64,000 nt of DNA from Arthrobacter sp. zg-Y1110 (GTDB taxonomy: Bacteria; Actinomycetota; Actinomycetes; Actinomycetales; Micrococcaceae), in the NCBI RefSeq assembly GCF_025244865.1, contig NZ_CP104272.1:3038001-3102000 (forward strand). Direction: 5' to 3'. The notes under the pieces were generated by a model that had not been told where the DNA came from, made no database searches, and saw only the letters and a list, made by a program, of their open reading frames with translations. The position numbers and the translations under genes were made by a program. Shown here in pieces: positions 1 through 8,498 of the stretch (position 1 is its first letter; each line of letters starts with the position of its first letter).

Positions 1-764
1 ACGAAACCTATGCCGGTCTCGGCGCCACGTACCGTCTCTTCAGCGATGCCTACGGACGTTCCTCGCTCGACGGCGCCGGGCGGGCATTGGAGGCCACCGT
101 CCACTATGGACGTGCCTACGACAACGCCTTCTGGGACGGTTCCCGGATGGTGCTCGGCGACGGCGACGGCGAGGTGTTTGAACGCTTCAGCAAATCCCTC
201 ACCGTGATCGGCCACGAGCTGACCCACGGCATCATCCAGTACACCGCGCAGCTGGACTACCGTGACCAGGCCGGGGCACTCAACGAATCAGTAGCGGATG
301 TCTTCGGCGTCCTGGTCGAGCAGAAACTGCTGGGACAGACAGCGGACCAGGCCAGCTGGCTGGTTGGTGAGGGCCTGTTCACGGACCTGGTGCAGGGGCA
401 TGCACTGCGGTCCCTGAAGGCACCGGGCACTGCCTACGACGACGACGTGCTTGGCAAGGATCCGCAGCCGGCGTCCATGGCGGACTTCGTGCAGACCGCG
501 GCGGACAACGGCGGTGTCCACATCAACTCCGGAATCCCCAACCGCGCCTTCTACCTGGTCGCTGAAGCCCTGGGCGGGTATGCCTGGGAACGAGCCGGCC
601 AGATCTGGTACGACACCATCACCGAACGCAATTTTCCCGCCGACGCCACCTTCGCCGTCTTTGCCGCCGCCACGCTCACCGCAGCGGAAAAACGGTACGG
701 AGCGGGAACGGAGGAAAGTACTGCTGTGCAGGCCGCATGGAAAGAGGTTAACGTCTTGGTATGA
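1..764 (+). CDS. M4 family neutral metalloprotease, C-terminal part (5' end outside window)
   Basis: This is the C-terminal catalytic part of a thermolysin/protealysin-type zinc endopeptidase. The reading frame is open from the window edge, so the start lies upstream. The zinc motif HELTH is encoded at about 213-227, and the third ligand Glu follows in NESVADVFG about 20 residues later. Further on comes GGVHINSGIPNRAFYL, which contains the active-site His expected in M4 peptidases. About 250 residues are visible, matching the C-terminal portion of the catalytic domain. Its stop overlaps the start of the next gene by four bases (ATGA), so protease and putative inhibitor are translationally coupled. 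Whether it has a short protealysin-like propeptide or a secretion signal cannot be seen. Confidence 0.93.
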   Translation, partial: ETYAGLGATYRLFSDAYGRSSLDGAGRALEATVHYGRAYDNAFWDGSRMVLGDGDGEVFERFSKSLTVIGHELTHGIIQYTAQLDYRDQAGALNESVADVFGVLVEQKLLGQTADQASWLVGEGLFTDLVQGHALRSLKAPGTAYDDDVLGKDPQPASMADFVQTAADNGGVHINSGIPNRAFYLVAEALGGYAWERAGQIWYDTITERNFPADATFAVFAAATLTAAEKRYGAGTEESTAVQAAWKEVNVLV

Positions 765-1051
765 GACTGGTTGTAGTGCGCAGCGGCGGCTTTGCGGGCA
801 TGCAGCGCACCTGGAGCACGCAGGTCAGCTCCGAAGAGGCACAGGAGCGGTGGCTGCCGCTCCTCAGCGATCCGCCCGAAGCCCCGGACAGCGAACCGGA
901 CCGGTTCACGTATGAGATCTCCGTGGGCCCGGCCGCCGTCACCATCCCGGAACGGCAGGTCAAGGGCAGGTGGCGCGAACTCGTGGAGCGGGCCCGGGCC
1001 GGCGCCGATTCCGAACCCGGCGAAGGCTCCGGCGAAGGCTCCGGAGACTAG
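761..1051 (+). CDS. Emfourin-type protealysin inhibitor
   Basis: This 96-residue protein opens with MRLVVVRSGGFAGM, has a VSVGP-like central strand region and ends in a low-complexity EGSGEGSGD tail. Emfourins are small proteinaceous inhibitors of M4 peptidases encoded beside protealysin-like protease genes. The start strand with RSGGFAG and the following T-W region resemble that family. The gene overlaps the protease by four bases (ATGA), giving coupled translation and probably balanced expression. There is no signal peptide, which suggests inhibition of the protease inside the cell. The family call rests on recognition of the N-terminal motif plus context, not on an alignment. Confidence 0.75.
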   Translation: MRLVVVRSGGFAGMQRTWSTQVSSEEAQERWLPLLSDPPEAPDSEPDRFTYEISVGPAAVTIPERQVKGRWRELVERARAGADSEPGEGSGEGSGD

Positions 1052-1168
1052 GCCGGCCGGTGCTTGGGCAACCAGTCCGGAAACCTTTCGGCAGCGCCCG
1101 CAAACGAATTAGGCAACCGGCAGGTTCCATGTAAAGTTAGGAGCTGTGCCGGATTCCTTCCGGACACT

Positions 1169-1242
1169 GCGGGCGTAGCTCAATGGTAGAGCGCTAGCTT
1201 CCCAAGCTTGATACGCGGGTTCGATTCCCGTCGCCCGCTCCA
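1169..1242 (+). tRNA. tRNA-Gly (anticodon CCC)
   Basis: The sequence folds as a cloverleaf. The acceptor arm is GCGGGCG/CGCCCGC, the D stem GCTC/GAGC, the anticodon loop TTCCCAA with CCC at 1201-1203, and the T arm GCGGG-TTCGATT-CCCGT. The discriminator base is T and CCA is encoded at 1240-1242. One T-T mismatch lies in the anticodon stem. Confidence 0.95.
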
Positions 1243-1355
1243 CTTCGGAGCAAGACTCCACCCATTCCCCCTGCACTGCGCCGCACTGCACTTTCGCTGT
1301 CAGCGTGTCAACCCCCTGCTCATAGTCCGGGGTATTCGGCGTAGACTTATCCGCG

Positions 1356-1817
1356 ATGAACCGGAAAATGTTTAAGTCCAAAATCCACCGCGCCACGGTG
1401 ACCCATGCCGACCTGCACTACGTGGGGTCCGTGACGGTTGACCTTGACCTCCTCGAAGCCGCGGACATCCTGCCCGGCGAGCTCGTCTCGATCGTCGACG
1501 TCGACAACGGCGCCCGGCTGGAGACGTACACCATCGCCGGCGAACGCGGCTCGGGAGTGCTGGGCATCAACGGTGCAGCGGCCCACCTGGTGCATGTGGG
1601 CGACACGGTCATCCTTATTACCTATGCCGATATGACCACCGATGAGGCCCGCTCCTTTGTGCCGACGGTTGTCCACGTTGATTCCGCCAACCGGATCCTG
1701 GAGCTGGGGACGGACCCGGCCGAGGCCGTGACGGAAGGCACCGAGCGTCCTCCGCTGGCCCTGGACAACACCCAGGTCATGGCCGGCAACCCGGGCGCCG
1801 CAGCCGAAGCCAGATAG
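1356..1817 (+). CDS. panD: Aspartate 1-decarboxylase precursor (PanD)
   Basis: PanD makes beta-alanine from aspartate for pantothenate and coenzyme A synthesis. It is a pyruvoyl enzyme that cleaves itself between Gly24 and Ser25, and both residues are present here in [10 protein letters not shown]. The [22 protein letters not shown] and [10 protein letters not shown] blocks are standard for the family. The protein has 153 residues, slightly longer than usual because of a C-terminal tail after about residue 125 ([11 protein letters not shown] region). No Shine-Dalgarno sequence is visible before the ATG, and TAGACT at about 1342 could be a -10 element of a leaderless transcript. No other pantothenate gene is adjacent. 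Confidence 0.95.
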   Translation: MNRKMFKSKIHRATVTHADLHYVGSVTVDLDLLEAADILPGELVSIVDVDNGARLETYTIAGERGSGVLGINGAAAHLVHVGDTVILITYADMTTDEARSFVPTVVHVDSANRILELGTDPAEAVTEGTERPPLALDNTQVMAGNPGAAAEAR

Positions 1818-1826
1818 CAGCATCCG

Positions 1827-2753
1827 GTGCTGGGGGTACTCACCGGATTCGCCGTTGTCTGGATCATCATCCTTACCGGGTATGCCATCGGCCGGCTCGG
1901 CGTACTTGGCGAAAACGCCCAGACCGTACTGAGCCGCCTGGCGTTCTTCGTTGCATCGCCGGCGCTCCTGCTCATAACCCTCAGCGATGCGGACCTGCCC
2001 ACGGTCTTCTCGTTTCCGCTGCTGGTGGCCGCCGTCAGCGCCGGAGCCACAGCGGTCCTCTATGTGCTCGTTACCCGCTGGTGGCTGCGCCGGCCGTTGC
2101 CGGAAATGCTCATTTCGGCGATGTCTTCGTCCCTGGTCAATGCCGCCAATCTTGGATTGCCCATCTGCGTGTACGTCCTCGGGGACGCTGCCTATATCGC
2201 GCCCGTGCTGATTTTCCAGCTCGCGTTCTTCACCCCGCTCTTCCTGATGATGATGGATTCGGCCACCAGCGGCCGGCGGACCTCAGTTCGGGTTTTTGCC
2301 GGGCAGGTGGTCCGCAACCCGATAATCGTAGGCTCACTGATCGGCCTGCTGTTGGCCGCCACCGGCACACAGCTGCCCGAAATCATCCATGAACCGGTGT
2401 CCCTGATCGGCGGTGCAGCGGTTCCCGCCATGCTGCTTGCCTTCGGGCTTTCGCTGGTGGGGTCGCGGCCCCTGAATGCCGACGGCGGCAGGCGGGCCGA
2501 CGTCGTCCTCGCCTCTGCCTTCAAGCTCCTTGTCCAGCCGCTGCTGGCTTTCCTGCTGGCCCGCTTCCTCCTGGGAATGGAAGGACACCTGCTTTTCGCC
2601 GTCGTGGTCACCGCCGCCCTTCCCACTGCCCAGAATGTCTTCGTTGCGGCTGCCCGCTACGAAGAAGGCGTGCTGGTGGCCAAGGACACCGTGCTGCTCA
2701 CCACCATTGCCTCGCTTCCCGTGCTGGTCCTGGCCGCAGCCCTGCTGACCTGA
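1827..2753 (+). CDS. AEC family transporter (auxin efflux carrier fold)
   Basis: This 308-residue hydrophobic protein has about ten membrane segments arranged as two five-helix halves. The halves begin at about residues 5 and 165 and are separated by a short charged linker (SGRRTSVRVFAGQ). The SSSLVNAANLGLPI segment is the conserved cross-over motif of AEC/BART transporters, which export organic acids or related anions. The start is GTG, nine bases after the panD stop, so the two genes are probably co-transcribed. The substrate cannot be told from sequence. In other bacteria relatives move malate or malonate. Confidence 0.85.
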   Translation: MLGVLTGFAVVWIIILTGYAIGRLGVLGENAQTVLSRLAFFVASPALLLITLSDADLPTVFSFPLLVAAVSAGATAVLYVLVTRWWLRRPLPEMLISAMSSSLVNAANLGLPICVYVLGDAAYIAPVLIFQLAFFTPLFLMMMDSATSGRRTSVRVFAGQVVRNPIIVGSLIGLLLAATGTQLPEIIHEPVSLIGGAAVPAMLLAFGLSLVGSRPLNADGGRRADVVLASAFKLLVQPLLAFLLARFLLGMEGHLLFAVVVTAALPTAQNVFVAAARYEEGVLVAKDTVLLTTIASLPVLVLAAALLT

Positions 2754-2766
2754 GGCAACACCCGCT

Positions 2767-2793
2767 TTGACCGGTATAAATGTGGCGTAAATT
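2767..2793 (+). promoter_or_regulatory. Candidate promoter of the trehalose importer operon
   Basis: TTGACC (2767-2772) and TAAATT (2788-2793) are separated by 15 bp, short for a vegetative promoter but in an unusually AT-rich patch ahead of lpqY. A 7-bp inverted pair, TTTGACC at 2766-2772 and GGTCAAA at 2809-2815, brackets the patch and could be bound by a regulator. This is weak, by-eye evidence. Confidence 0.3.
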
Positions 2794-2893
2794 ACGTTCA
2801 AGGCATATGGTCAAACCGAAGGCTGCTTAGTGTGCGGCCCGTCTCGTGCAAAGCCGCAGGGGACGCTTACGACGAGGTGGAGGCACAGTACCG

Positions 2894-4216
2894 ATGCCAA
2901 ACGACGCAAGATACTGGGGCCGTACCCGGAAAGGGGCACGGGCTGCGGCCGGCGTTGCTCTGGCCGTGGGTGCGACTCTCCTGACCGGCTGCGGAACCGA
3001 TGAGGGCGCAGCACCCACCTTGACCTGGTACATCAATCCGGATGCGGGCGGGCAAGCCGAACTGGCGAAGCAGTGCAGCGATGCCTCCGGGGGTGCGTAC
3101 ACCATCGAGACCTCCCTGCTGCCGAATGATGCCGCCTCCCAGCGCGAACAGCTGGCCCGGCGCCTCGCGGCCGGGGATAAGAGCATGGACATCATGAGCC
3201 TGGATCCGCCCAACGTTCCCGAGTATGCGGAGCCGGGTTACCTGGCGCCCGTACCCGACGACGTCGCGGAGCGCACCACCGAGGGTGTGCTGGAAGGCGC
3301 CCTCGCGGGAGCAAAGTGGAAAGACGAAGTGGTGGCCGTTCCCTTCTGGGCCAACACGCAGATCCTCTGGTACCGCAAGTCCGTTGCGCAGGCCGCAGGT
3401 CTTGACATGACCCAGCCGGTGACCTGGGACGACATAATTGCCGCGGCCGAGAGCCAGGACAAATACATCGGTGTGCAGGGCGCACGTGCCGAGTCCATGA
3501 CCGTGTGGGTCAATGCCCTGGTGGCATCTGCCGGCGGTGAAATCGTGCAGAACCCGGACGCATCGGCGGACGAACTGCAGCTGGGACTCGACTCCGAGGC
3601 CGGAAAGCAGGCGGCCGACGTCGTCTCCACGATCGGCAAGGAGGGCCTGGGCGGTCCCGGACTGCCCACCCAGACGGAAAACACCTCCATGATCCAGTTC
3701 CAGGGTGACCAGGGTTCGTTCATGGTCAACTACCCCTTCGTCTGGCCGGCCACCAACGCGTCGGTCGAGGAGGGTGCCTTGCCTGAGTCCCTCATCGAGG
3801 ACATCGGCTGGGCCCTCTACCCGGCCATGAACGAGGGCGAGGATACGGCTCCCCCGCTGGGCGGCATCAACCTCGGAGTGGGTTCCAACAGCGAGCACCC
3901 TGACCTGGCGTTCGAGGCCATCGAATGCATCGTCTCGCCCGAGAACCAGGCCCAGTACTTCACCACCAACGGCAACCCGCCGTCGAACGAAGAGGCCTAC
4001 AACGCACCGGGGATCGAAGAGACATTCCCGATGGCCCCGGTCATCCGGGACTCGCTGGAACTGGCCGTGCCGCGGCCGCAGACCCCGTACTACAACGAGA
4101 TCTCGACCGGCATCCAGCAGACCTGGACTCCGCCGAGCGACGTCAACCCCGATACCACCCCGGCCGAGAGCCAGGAATTCATTCTCGAAGTCCTTAGAGG
4201 GGAGAAACTGCTGTGA
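2894..4216 (+). CDS. lpqY: Trehalose-binding lipoprotein LpqY-like (ABC substrate-binding protein)
   Basis: This 440-residue family-1 solute-binding protein has a lipoprotein signal. After a basic N-terminus and hydrophobic stretch the lipobox LLTGC places the lipidated Cys at residue 33. The WYINPD, NDAASQREQLARRLAAGD and DIMSLDPPNVPEYAEPGYLAPVP segments closely resemble mycobacterial LpqY, the binding protein of the trehalose-recycling importer. The ATG at 2894 is preferred over an upstream in-frame ATG because it follows a GAGGTGGAGG Shine-Dalgarno and puts the signal peptide at the N-terminus. It overlaps sugA by four bases. A maltose or other disaccharide ligand remains possible. Confidence 0.85.
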   Translation: MPNDARYWGRTRKGARAAAGVALAVGATLLTGCGTDEGAAPTLTWYINPDAGGQAELAKQCSDASGGAYTIETSLLPNDAASQREQLARRLAAGDKSMDIMSLDPPNVPEYAEPGYLAPVPDDVAERTTEGVLEGALAGAKWKDEVVAVPFWANTQILWYRKSVAQAAGLDMTQPVTWDDIIAAAESQDKYIGVQGARAESMTVWVNALVASAGGEIVQNPDASADELQLGLDSEAGKQAADVVSTIGKEGLGGPGLPTQTENTSMIQFQGDQGSFMVNYPFVWPATNASVEEGALPESLIEDIGWALYPAMNEGEDTAPPLGGINLGVGSNSEHPDLAFEAIECIVSPENQAQYFTTNGNPPSNEEAYNAPGIEETFPMAPVIRDSLELAVPRPQTPYYNEISTGIQQTWTPPSDVNPDTTPAESQEFILEVLRGEKLL

Positions 4217-5175
4217 GCACTTCCGTCGAAGCGGTCCGGGACGCCCCGGCCAAGCCCACTCCGTCCAAACAGCCCCTCAGCGACCGCGCCAAAGCGGAGC
4301 GGCGGCTGGGTTTCTGGCTCGCCGGGCCCGCCTTCATCATCATGCTGGCGGTCACCGCCTATCCGATCCTCCTGGCGCTCTGGGAATCGCTGTTCAAATA
4401 CCGCCTGACCGCCCCGGCGGACCGGGAGTTCGTGGGACTGGGCAACTACGCGACCATCCTTTCGGACGGCCTGTTCTGGCGGGACCTGGGCGTCACGGTG
4501 CTGATCACGGTCATCACCGTCGTCATTGAGCTGATCCTCGGCTTTGCCCTGGCCCTGGTGATGAACAGCGCGTTGAAGGCCGTCCGCGGCTGGCTGCGCA
4601 CCGCGATCCTCGTGCCGTACGGCATCATCACCGTGGTTTCCGCCTTCGCCTGGTTCTATGCGTTCGACATCAACTCCGGGTACATCAACAGCTGGTTCAA
4701 CTGGGTGCCCGGTATCGACTCGGACCTGAACTGGTTCGCCGACACCTGGACGGCACTGTCCGTCATCATGGCTTCGGAAATCTGGAAGACCACCCCGTTC
4801 ATTTCCCTGCTGCTGCTGGCAGGCCTGGCCCAGGTTCCGGGCGAGCTGACGGAGGCCGCAGAGGTTGACGGCGCGTCCTGGTGGCAGCGGATGTCCAAGG
4901 TGATCATCCCGAACATGAAGGCCGCCATCATGGTCGCCGTCCTGTTCCGGGCACTGGACGCCTTCCGCATCTTCGACAACGTGTACATCATGACCAACGG
5001 CGCGTACGGCACCGAGGTGCTGTCGCTGCTGGCCTACCGGACCTCGATTACCCGCCTGGAAATCGGCATGGGCTCGGCCGTGTCGGTCCTCCTGTTCATC
5101 TGCGTCATCATCATCTGTTTCATCGCCATCAAACTGTTCAAAGTGGACCTTTCCGGCGCACGAGGGGGTAAATAA
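4213..5175 (+). CDS. sugA: ABC sugar permease SugA-like
   Basis: This 320-residue MalF-type inner-membrane permease has six or so membrane segments after a 35-residue cytoplasmic N-terminus rich in Pro and Lys. The EAA loop that docks on the ATPase is EAAEVDGASWWQRMSKVIIP at about residues 213-232. The start is GTG, overlapping the lpqY stop (GTGA), and the stop directly abuts sugB. It forms the membrane channel with SugB for the LpqY-bound sugar, most likely trehalose. Confidence 0.88.
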   Translation: MSTSVEAVRDAPAKPTPSKQPLSDRAKAERRLGFWLAGPAFIIMLAVTAYPILLALWESLFKYRLTAPADREFVGLGNYATILSDGLFWRDLGVTVLITVITVVIELILGFALALVMNSALKAVRGWLRTAILVPYGIITVVSAFAWFYAFDINSGYINSWFNWVPGIDSDLNWFADTWTALSVIMASEIWKTTPFISLLLLAGLAQVPGELTEAAEVDGASWWQRMSKVIIPNMKAAIMVAVLFRALDAFRIFDNVYIMTNGAYGTEVLSLLAYRTSITRLEIGMGSAVSVLLFICVIIICFIAIKLFKVDLSGARGGK

Positions 5176-6018
5176 GTGAAGTCCTCACCTGCCAAACGGC
5201 GGACGATTTGGACCATTATTTCGGTTCTGGTTGTCCTGTACGCGCTGTTCCCGGTGGCATCGATCCTGGCCACCTCGTTCAAGCTGCCCAGCGACCTGAC
5301 GTCCGGGACCTTCCTCCCGACCAACTGGTCGTGGAGCAACTACGAGCAGATCCTGGTCGGCGACGCGCAGGGGCTCTTCCTGAGCAGCCTGCGCAACTCC
5401 ATCGGCATCTGCCTGATCGCCACCTTCATCGCGGTCGTCCTGGCCACCCTGTGCGCCTATGCCATTGCCCGTCTGGACTTCCCGGGCAAGAAACTGGTTC
5501 TGACCACGGCGCTGGGTGTCTCGATCTTCCCGGTCATCTCCATCGTGACCCCGCTGTTCAACCTCTGGCGCAACATCGGACTCTACGACACGTGGCCCGG
5601 ACTCATCATCCCCTACCTGTCCCTGACGCTGCCGATCTCCATCTGGACCCTGGCTGCCTTCTTCCGGCAGATCCCCTGGGAGCTGGAGCAGGCAGCCCAG
5701 GTCGACGGCGCCACCACGTGGCAGGCGTTCCGCAAGGCCATCGTTCCCCTGGCGGCCCCCGGCGTCTTCACCACCGCGATCATTGCGTTCTTCATCGCCT
5801 GGAATGACTTCGTATACGGCATTTCGCTGACCTCCACCGAGGCGGCGCGGCCGGTACCGGCAGCCCTGGCGTTCTTCACCGGCGCTTCACAGTTCGAGGA
5901 GCCCACCGGAGCCATCTCCGCCGCGGCGATCATCGTCACCATTCCCGTAGTTGTCCTGGTGCTCGCGTTCCAGCGCCAAATCGTCTCCGGCCTAACCCAG
6001 GGCGCCGTCAAGGGCTAG
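5176..6018 (+). CDS. sugB: ABC sugar permease SugB-like
   Basis: This 280-residue MalG-type permease has a first membrane helix at about residues 12-32 and five more. The EAA motif EQAAQVDGATTWQAFRKAIV lies at about residues 172-191. GTG is the start, immediately after the sugA TAA, and GAGGGGG of the sugA 3' end serves as ribosome-binding site. It pairs with SugA to form the translocation path. The ATPase gene follows after a 39-base gap. Confidence 0.88.
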   Translation: MKSSPAKRRTIWTIISVLVVLYALFPVASILATSFKLPSDLTSGTFLPTNWSWSNYEQILVGDAQGLFLSSLRNSIGICLIATFIAVVLATLCAYAIARLDFPGKKLVLTTALGVSIFPVISIVTPLFNLWRNIGLYDTWPGLIIPYLSLTLPISIWTLAAFFRQIPWELEQAAQVDGATTWQAFRKAIVPLAAPGVFTTAIIAFFIAWNDFVYGISLTSTEAARPVPAALAFFTGASQFEEPTGAISAAAIIVTIPVVVLVLAFQRQIVSGLTQGAVKG

Positions 6019-6057
6019 TTCCCTTCGACACCCGGACTAAGAAAAGGATCCCTAACC

Positions 6058-7317
6058 ATGGCATCTATCACCCTCAACCACCTCGTCAAGAAGTACGGCG
6101 ACGGTTTTCCGGCCGTCAACGATGTCAGCCTGGACATTGCCGACGGCGAGTTCATCATCCTGGTGGGCCCGTCTGGCTGCGGCAAATCGACCCTCCTGCG
6201 CATGATCGTGGGACTGGAGGACATCACCTCCGGCGATCTGCTCATCAATGGAGAGCGCGTCAATGACAAGGCACCGCGCGACCGCAACCTGGCGATGGTG
6301 TTCCAGAACTATGCGCTCTACCCGCACCTCACGGTGTACGAGAACATCGCGTTCCCGCTGCGCCTGAACAAGGGAAAGTACAACGACGAGCAGGTCCGCA
6401 AGCTCGTGACCGATGCAGCCGCAACGCTGGAACTGACCGACCACCTGGACCGCAAGCCGGCCAACCTCTCGGGCGGCCAGCGGCAGCGGGTGGCCATGGG
6501 CCGCGCCATCGTCCGGCAGGCCGATGCGTTCCTCTTCGACGAGCCGCTTTCAAACCTGGACGCGAAGCTGCGCGGCCAGATGCGTTCGGAGATTGCGCAG
6601 ATGCAGCGCCGCCTGGGCACCACCAGCGTCTACGTCACCCACGACCAGACCGAGGCCATGACACTCGGTGACCGCGTGGCGGTGCTGAAGAAGGGCATCC
6701 TGCAGCAGGTCGCCTCCCCTCGTGAGCTTTACGAGCAGCCCATCAACCTCTTCGTGGCCGGCTTCATCGGATCCCCTTCCATGAACTTCCTGCCTGCAAC
6801 ACTGGAGAACGGAGTGCTGAAGACGGCCGTCGGCGACATCCGCGTCCCCGAAGACAAGGCCGCAAAGGCCGCCGGCAAACAGGTTGTCCTGGTGGGCATC
6901 CGCCCGGAGTTCTTCGAGGATGCCTCCCTGGTGGAGGAAAGCAAGCTGCAGCACGGTTCCACGTTCACGGCGCCGATCACGCACACGGAGTGGCTGGGCA
7001 ACGAGCAGTACGGGTACATCCACTTCGACCCCACCCCCGAGGTACGCGAGCTGCTGAACAACCTTGCCCGGGACATGGACGCCGACGAACTGCGCCCGCA
7101 GGTGGTGGTGACGCTCGACGCCGCCAGCCGAATCCGCGGCGGACGCGACGCCGAGCTGTGGCTGGACACCCGCAAGGTGCACCTCTTCGACCCGGAAAGC
7201 GGTGAAAACCTCACACGCGACGCTGCTGCGGGCGCCGAGCTCACCGAGGAAGCCAATGCCGCCCGTGCCGAGGAGATCGCCGCTGCACACGAGACCGCCC
7301 CGGCGGCAGCCTCCTAG
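6058..7317 (+). CDS. sugC: ABC importer ATPase SugC-like (UgpC/MsmK family)
   Basis: This 419-residue ATPase of the carbohydrate-uptake type 1 class powers the LpqY-SugAB importer. Walker A is GPSGCGKST at residues 37-45, the signature NLSGGQ is at about 136 and Walker B is LFDEPLSNLDA at about 157. The switch His follows in VTHDQTEAM. The C-terminal third is the MalK-like TOBE/OB regulatory domain, followed by an Ala/Glu-rich tail of about 40 residues that is longer than usual. The start ATG has AAGGATCC upstream. A strong hairpin follows the stop. Confidence 0.92.
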   Translation: MASITLNHLVKKYGDGFPAVNDVSLDIADGEFIILVGPSGCGKSTLLRMIVGLEDITSGDLLINGERVNDKAPRDRNLAMVFQNYALYPHLTVYENIAFPLRLNKGKYNDEQVRKLVTDAAATLELTDHLDRKPANLSGGQRQRVAMGRAIVRQADAFLFDEPLSNLDAKLRGQMRSEIAQMQRRLGTTSVYVTHDQTEAMTLGDRVAVLKKGILQQVASPRELYEQPINLFVAGFIGSPSMNFLPATLENGVLKTAVGDIRVPEDKAAKAAGKQVVLVGIRPEFFEDASLVEESKLQHGSTFTAPITHTEWLGNEQYGYIHFDPTPEVRELLNNLARDMDADELRPQVVVTLDAASRIRGGRDAELWLDTRKVHLFDPESGENLTRDAAAGAELTEEANAARAEEIAAAHETAPAAAS

Positions 7318-7360
7318 CAGCGGGACAACTGGTACAGCCCTCCCCCAGGGCACCTGACAC

Positions 7361-7392
7361 GAAGGCCGGAGCGGGAAACCGATCCGGCCTTC
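7361..7392 (+). terminator. Hairpin terminator after sugC
   Basis: A perfect 10-bp stem, GAAGGCCGGA (7361-7370) with TCCGGCCTTC (7383-7392), and a 12-nt loop lie 44 bases after sugC. The following sequence has no long T run, as is common for high-GC actinobacterial terminators. Confidence 0.65.
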
Positions 7393-7420
7393 GTCCGTCC
7401 GGGCAGGTAACGTAAGAGCA

Positions 7421-8398
7421 GTGCAGGGAACATCACCGGTAATCAAGGCAGTAGCCGCCTGGCTGCTTGCCCTCATGCTCACCATCGCGGCCGCCGTCGT
7501 CGTGATCTACTTCGTTAACGCCAAGACGTACGGCCCCGAGAAACACGTCGAGAGCTATCTGCAGAAGCTTGCCGACGGCGAGGGCGAACAGGCGCTGGGG
7601 ATGCTCAACGCCCAGGTCCCCGAAGCCAACGCCGCGCTGCTGGACGGCGACGCGCTCCGCGCCTCCGTGAAGGGGCAGCAGGTGCGCGGAATCGGCGACG
7701 CCGAGGAGATCGGCGGGGACCGCGTCGAGGTTGCGGTGGACTACGCCTACGGCGAGGCCGAGGGAACAACCAGGTTCGTGCTGGAAAACACCGGCAAACG
7801 CTGGCTCTTCTTCGACACCTGGGACTTTGTGCCGGCCACGCTGCCGACCGTTCAGGTCAACGCTCCGGCGCTGCGGGAAGCAAACCTCAACGGGGTCCGG
7901 GTAACGCTCCCGGAGGGCGCCAATACGTTCGCCGCCTTCCCTGCGTCGCGGGTGACGGCCTCTTATGACAGCCAGTACCTGGCCGCCGCGGAGCGGGAGG
8001 TCCTGGTTTCGGACGACGCCGAGCCGCAGCTCACGCTCGTGCCGGAGGCAACCAAGGAACTGGTTTCCAAGATCGATGCCGGTATCCGCGAGTTCCTCGA
8101 CGGCTGCACGGCCGCTGACCGTCTGGCACCTCCGGGCTGCCCGTTCTACCACCTCACCAACAACCGGGTGGACCAGCCCATCAGGTGGAGCATCACCGAC
8201 TACCCCGACGTTGAACTGACCCAGGCTGAGGGCGCCTGGGTGCTCAGCCCGCTGAGCGGCACCGCGCAGGTCACCGCCACCCAGGTCGACCTCTTCAGCG
8301 GCGACAAGAGCCCGCTGGTGGCCGATGAGCCCTTCACCTTCAGCGCTTCCCTCCGTGTGGACGGCGAAACCGTGACGCTGAGCCCGCAGGTCGACTAG
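7421..8398 (+). CDS. Membrane-anchored protein of unknown function
   Basis: This 325-residue protein starts at GTG. One N-terminal membrane helix lies at about residues 10-31 (AAWLLALMLTIAAAVVVIYF), with the rest predicted outside the cell. The outer part has a first domain (about 35-140) built like a small NTF2/DUF4878-type cone, with YLQKLADGEGEQALGML and a FVLENTGKRWLFFDTW ending. A second beta-rich region follows, containing a CTAADRLAPPGCPF pair of cysteines at about 228-240 that may form a disulfide. I do not recognise a catalytic motif. It is separated from sugC by a terminator, so it is its own unit. Confidence 0.8.
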   Translation: MQGTSPVIKAVAAWLLALMLTIAAAVVVIYFVNAKTYGPEKHVESYLQKLADGEGEQALGMLNAQVPEANAALLDGDALRASVKGQQVRGIGDAEEIGGDRVEVAVDYAYGEAEGTTRFVLENTGKRWLFFDTWDFVPATLPTVQVNAPALREANLNGVRVTLPEGANTFAAFPASRVTASYDSQYLAAAEREVLVSDDAEPQLTLVPEATKELVSKIDAGIREFLDGCTAADRLAPPGCPFYHLTNNRVDQPIRWSITDYPDVELTQAEGAWVLSPLSGTAQVTATQVDLFSGDKSPLVADEPFTFSASLRVDGETVTLSPQVD

Positions 8399-8413
8399 CA
8401 GCCCTTCAACAAA

Positions 8414-8453
8414 GCGCAGGCGGCGGCATGGATTCCCATGCCGCCGCCTGCGC
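8414..8453. terminator. Bidirectional terminator between convergent genes
   Basis: A perfect 18-bp stem (8414-8431 with 8436-8453) and a 4-nt ATTC loop lie between two convergent genes. It is among the longest perfect stems in the window. AAA precedes it on the left, giving a short U run for leftward transcripts. Confidence 0.85.
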
Positions 8454-8498
8454 CGTTAAGCAGATCCAGTCAGTACCGCCCCGTCAGGGAAGAGGTGC

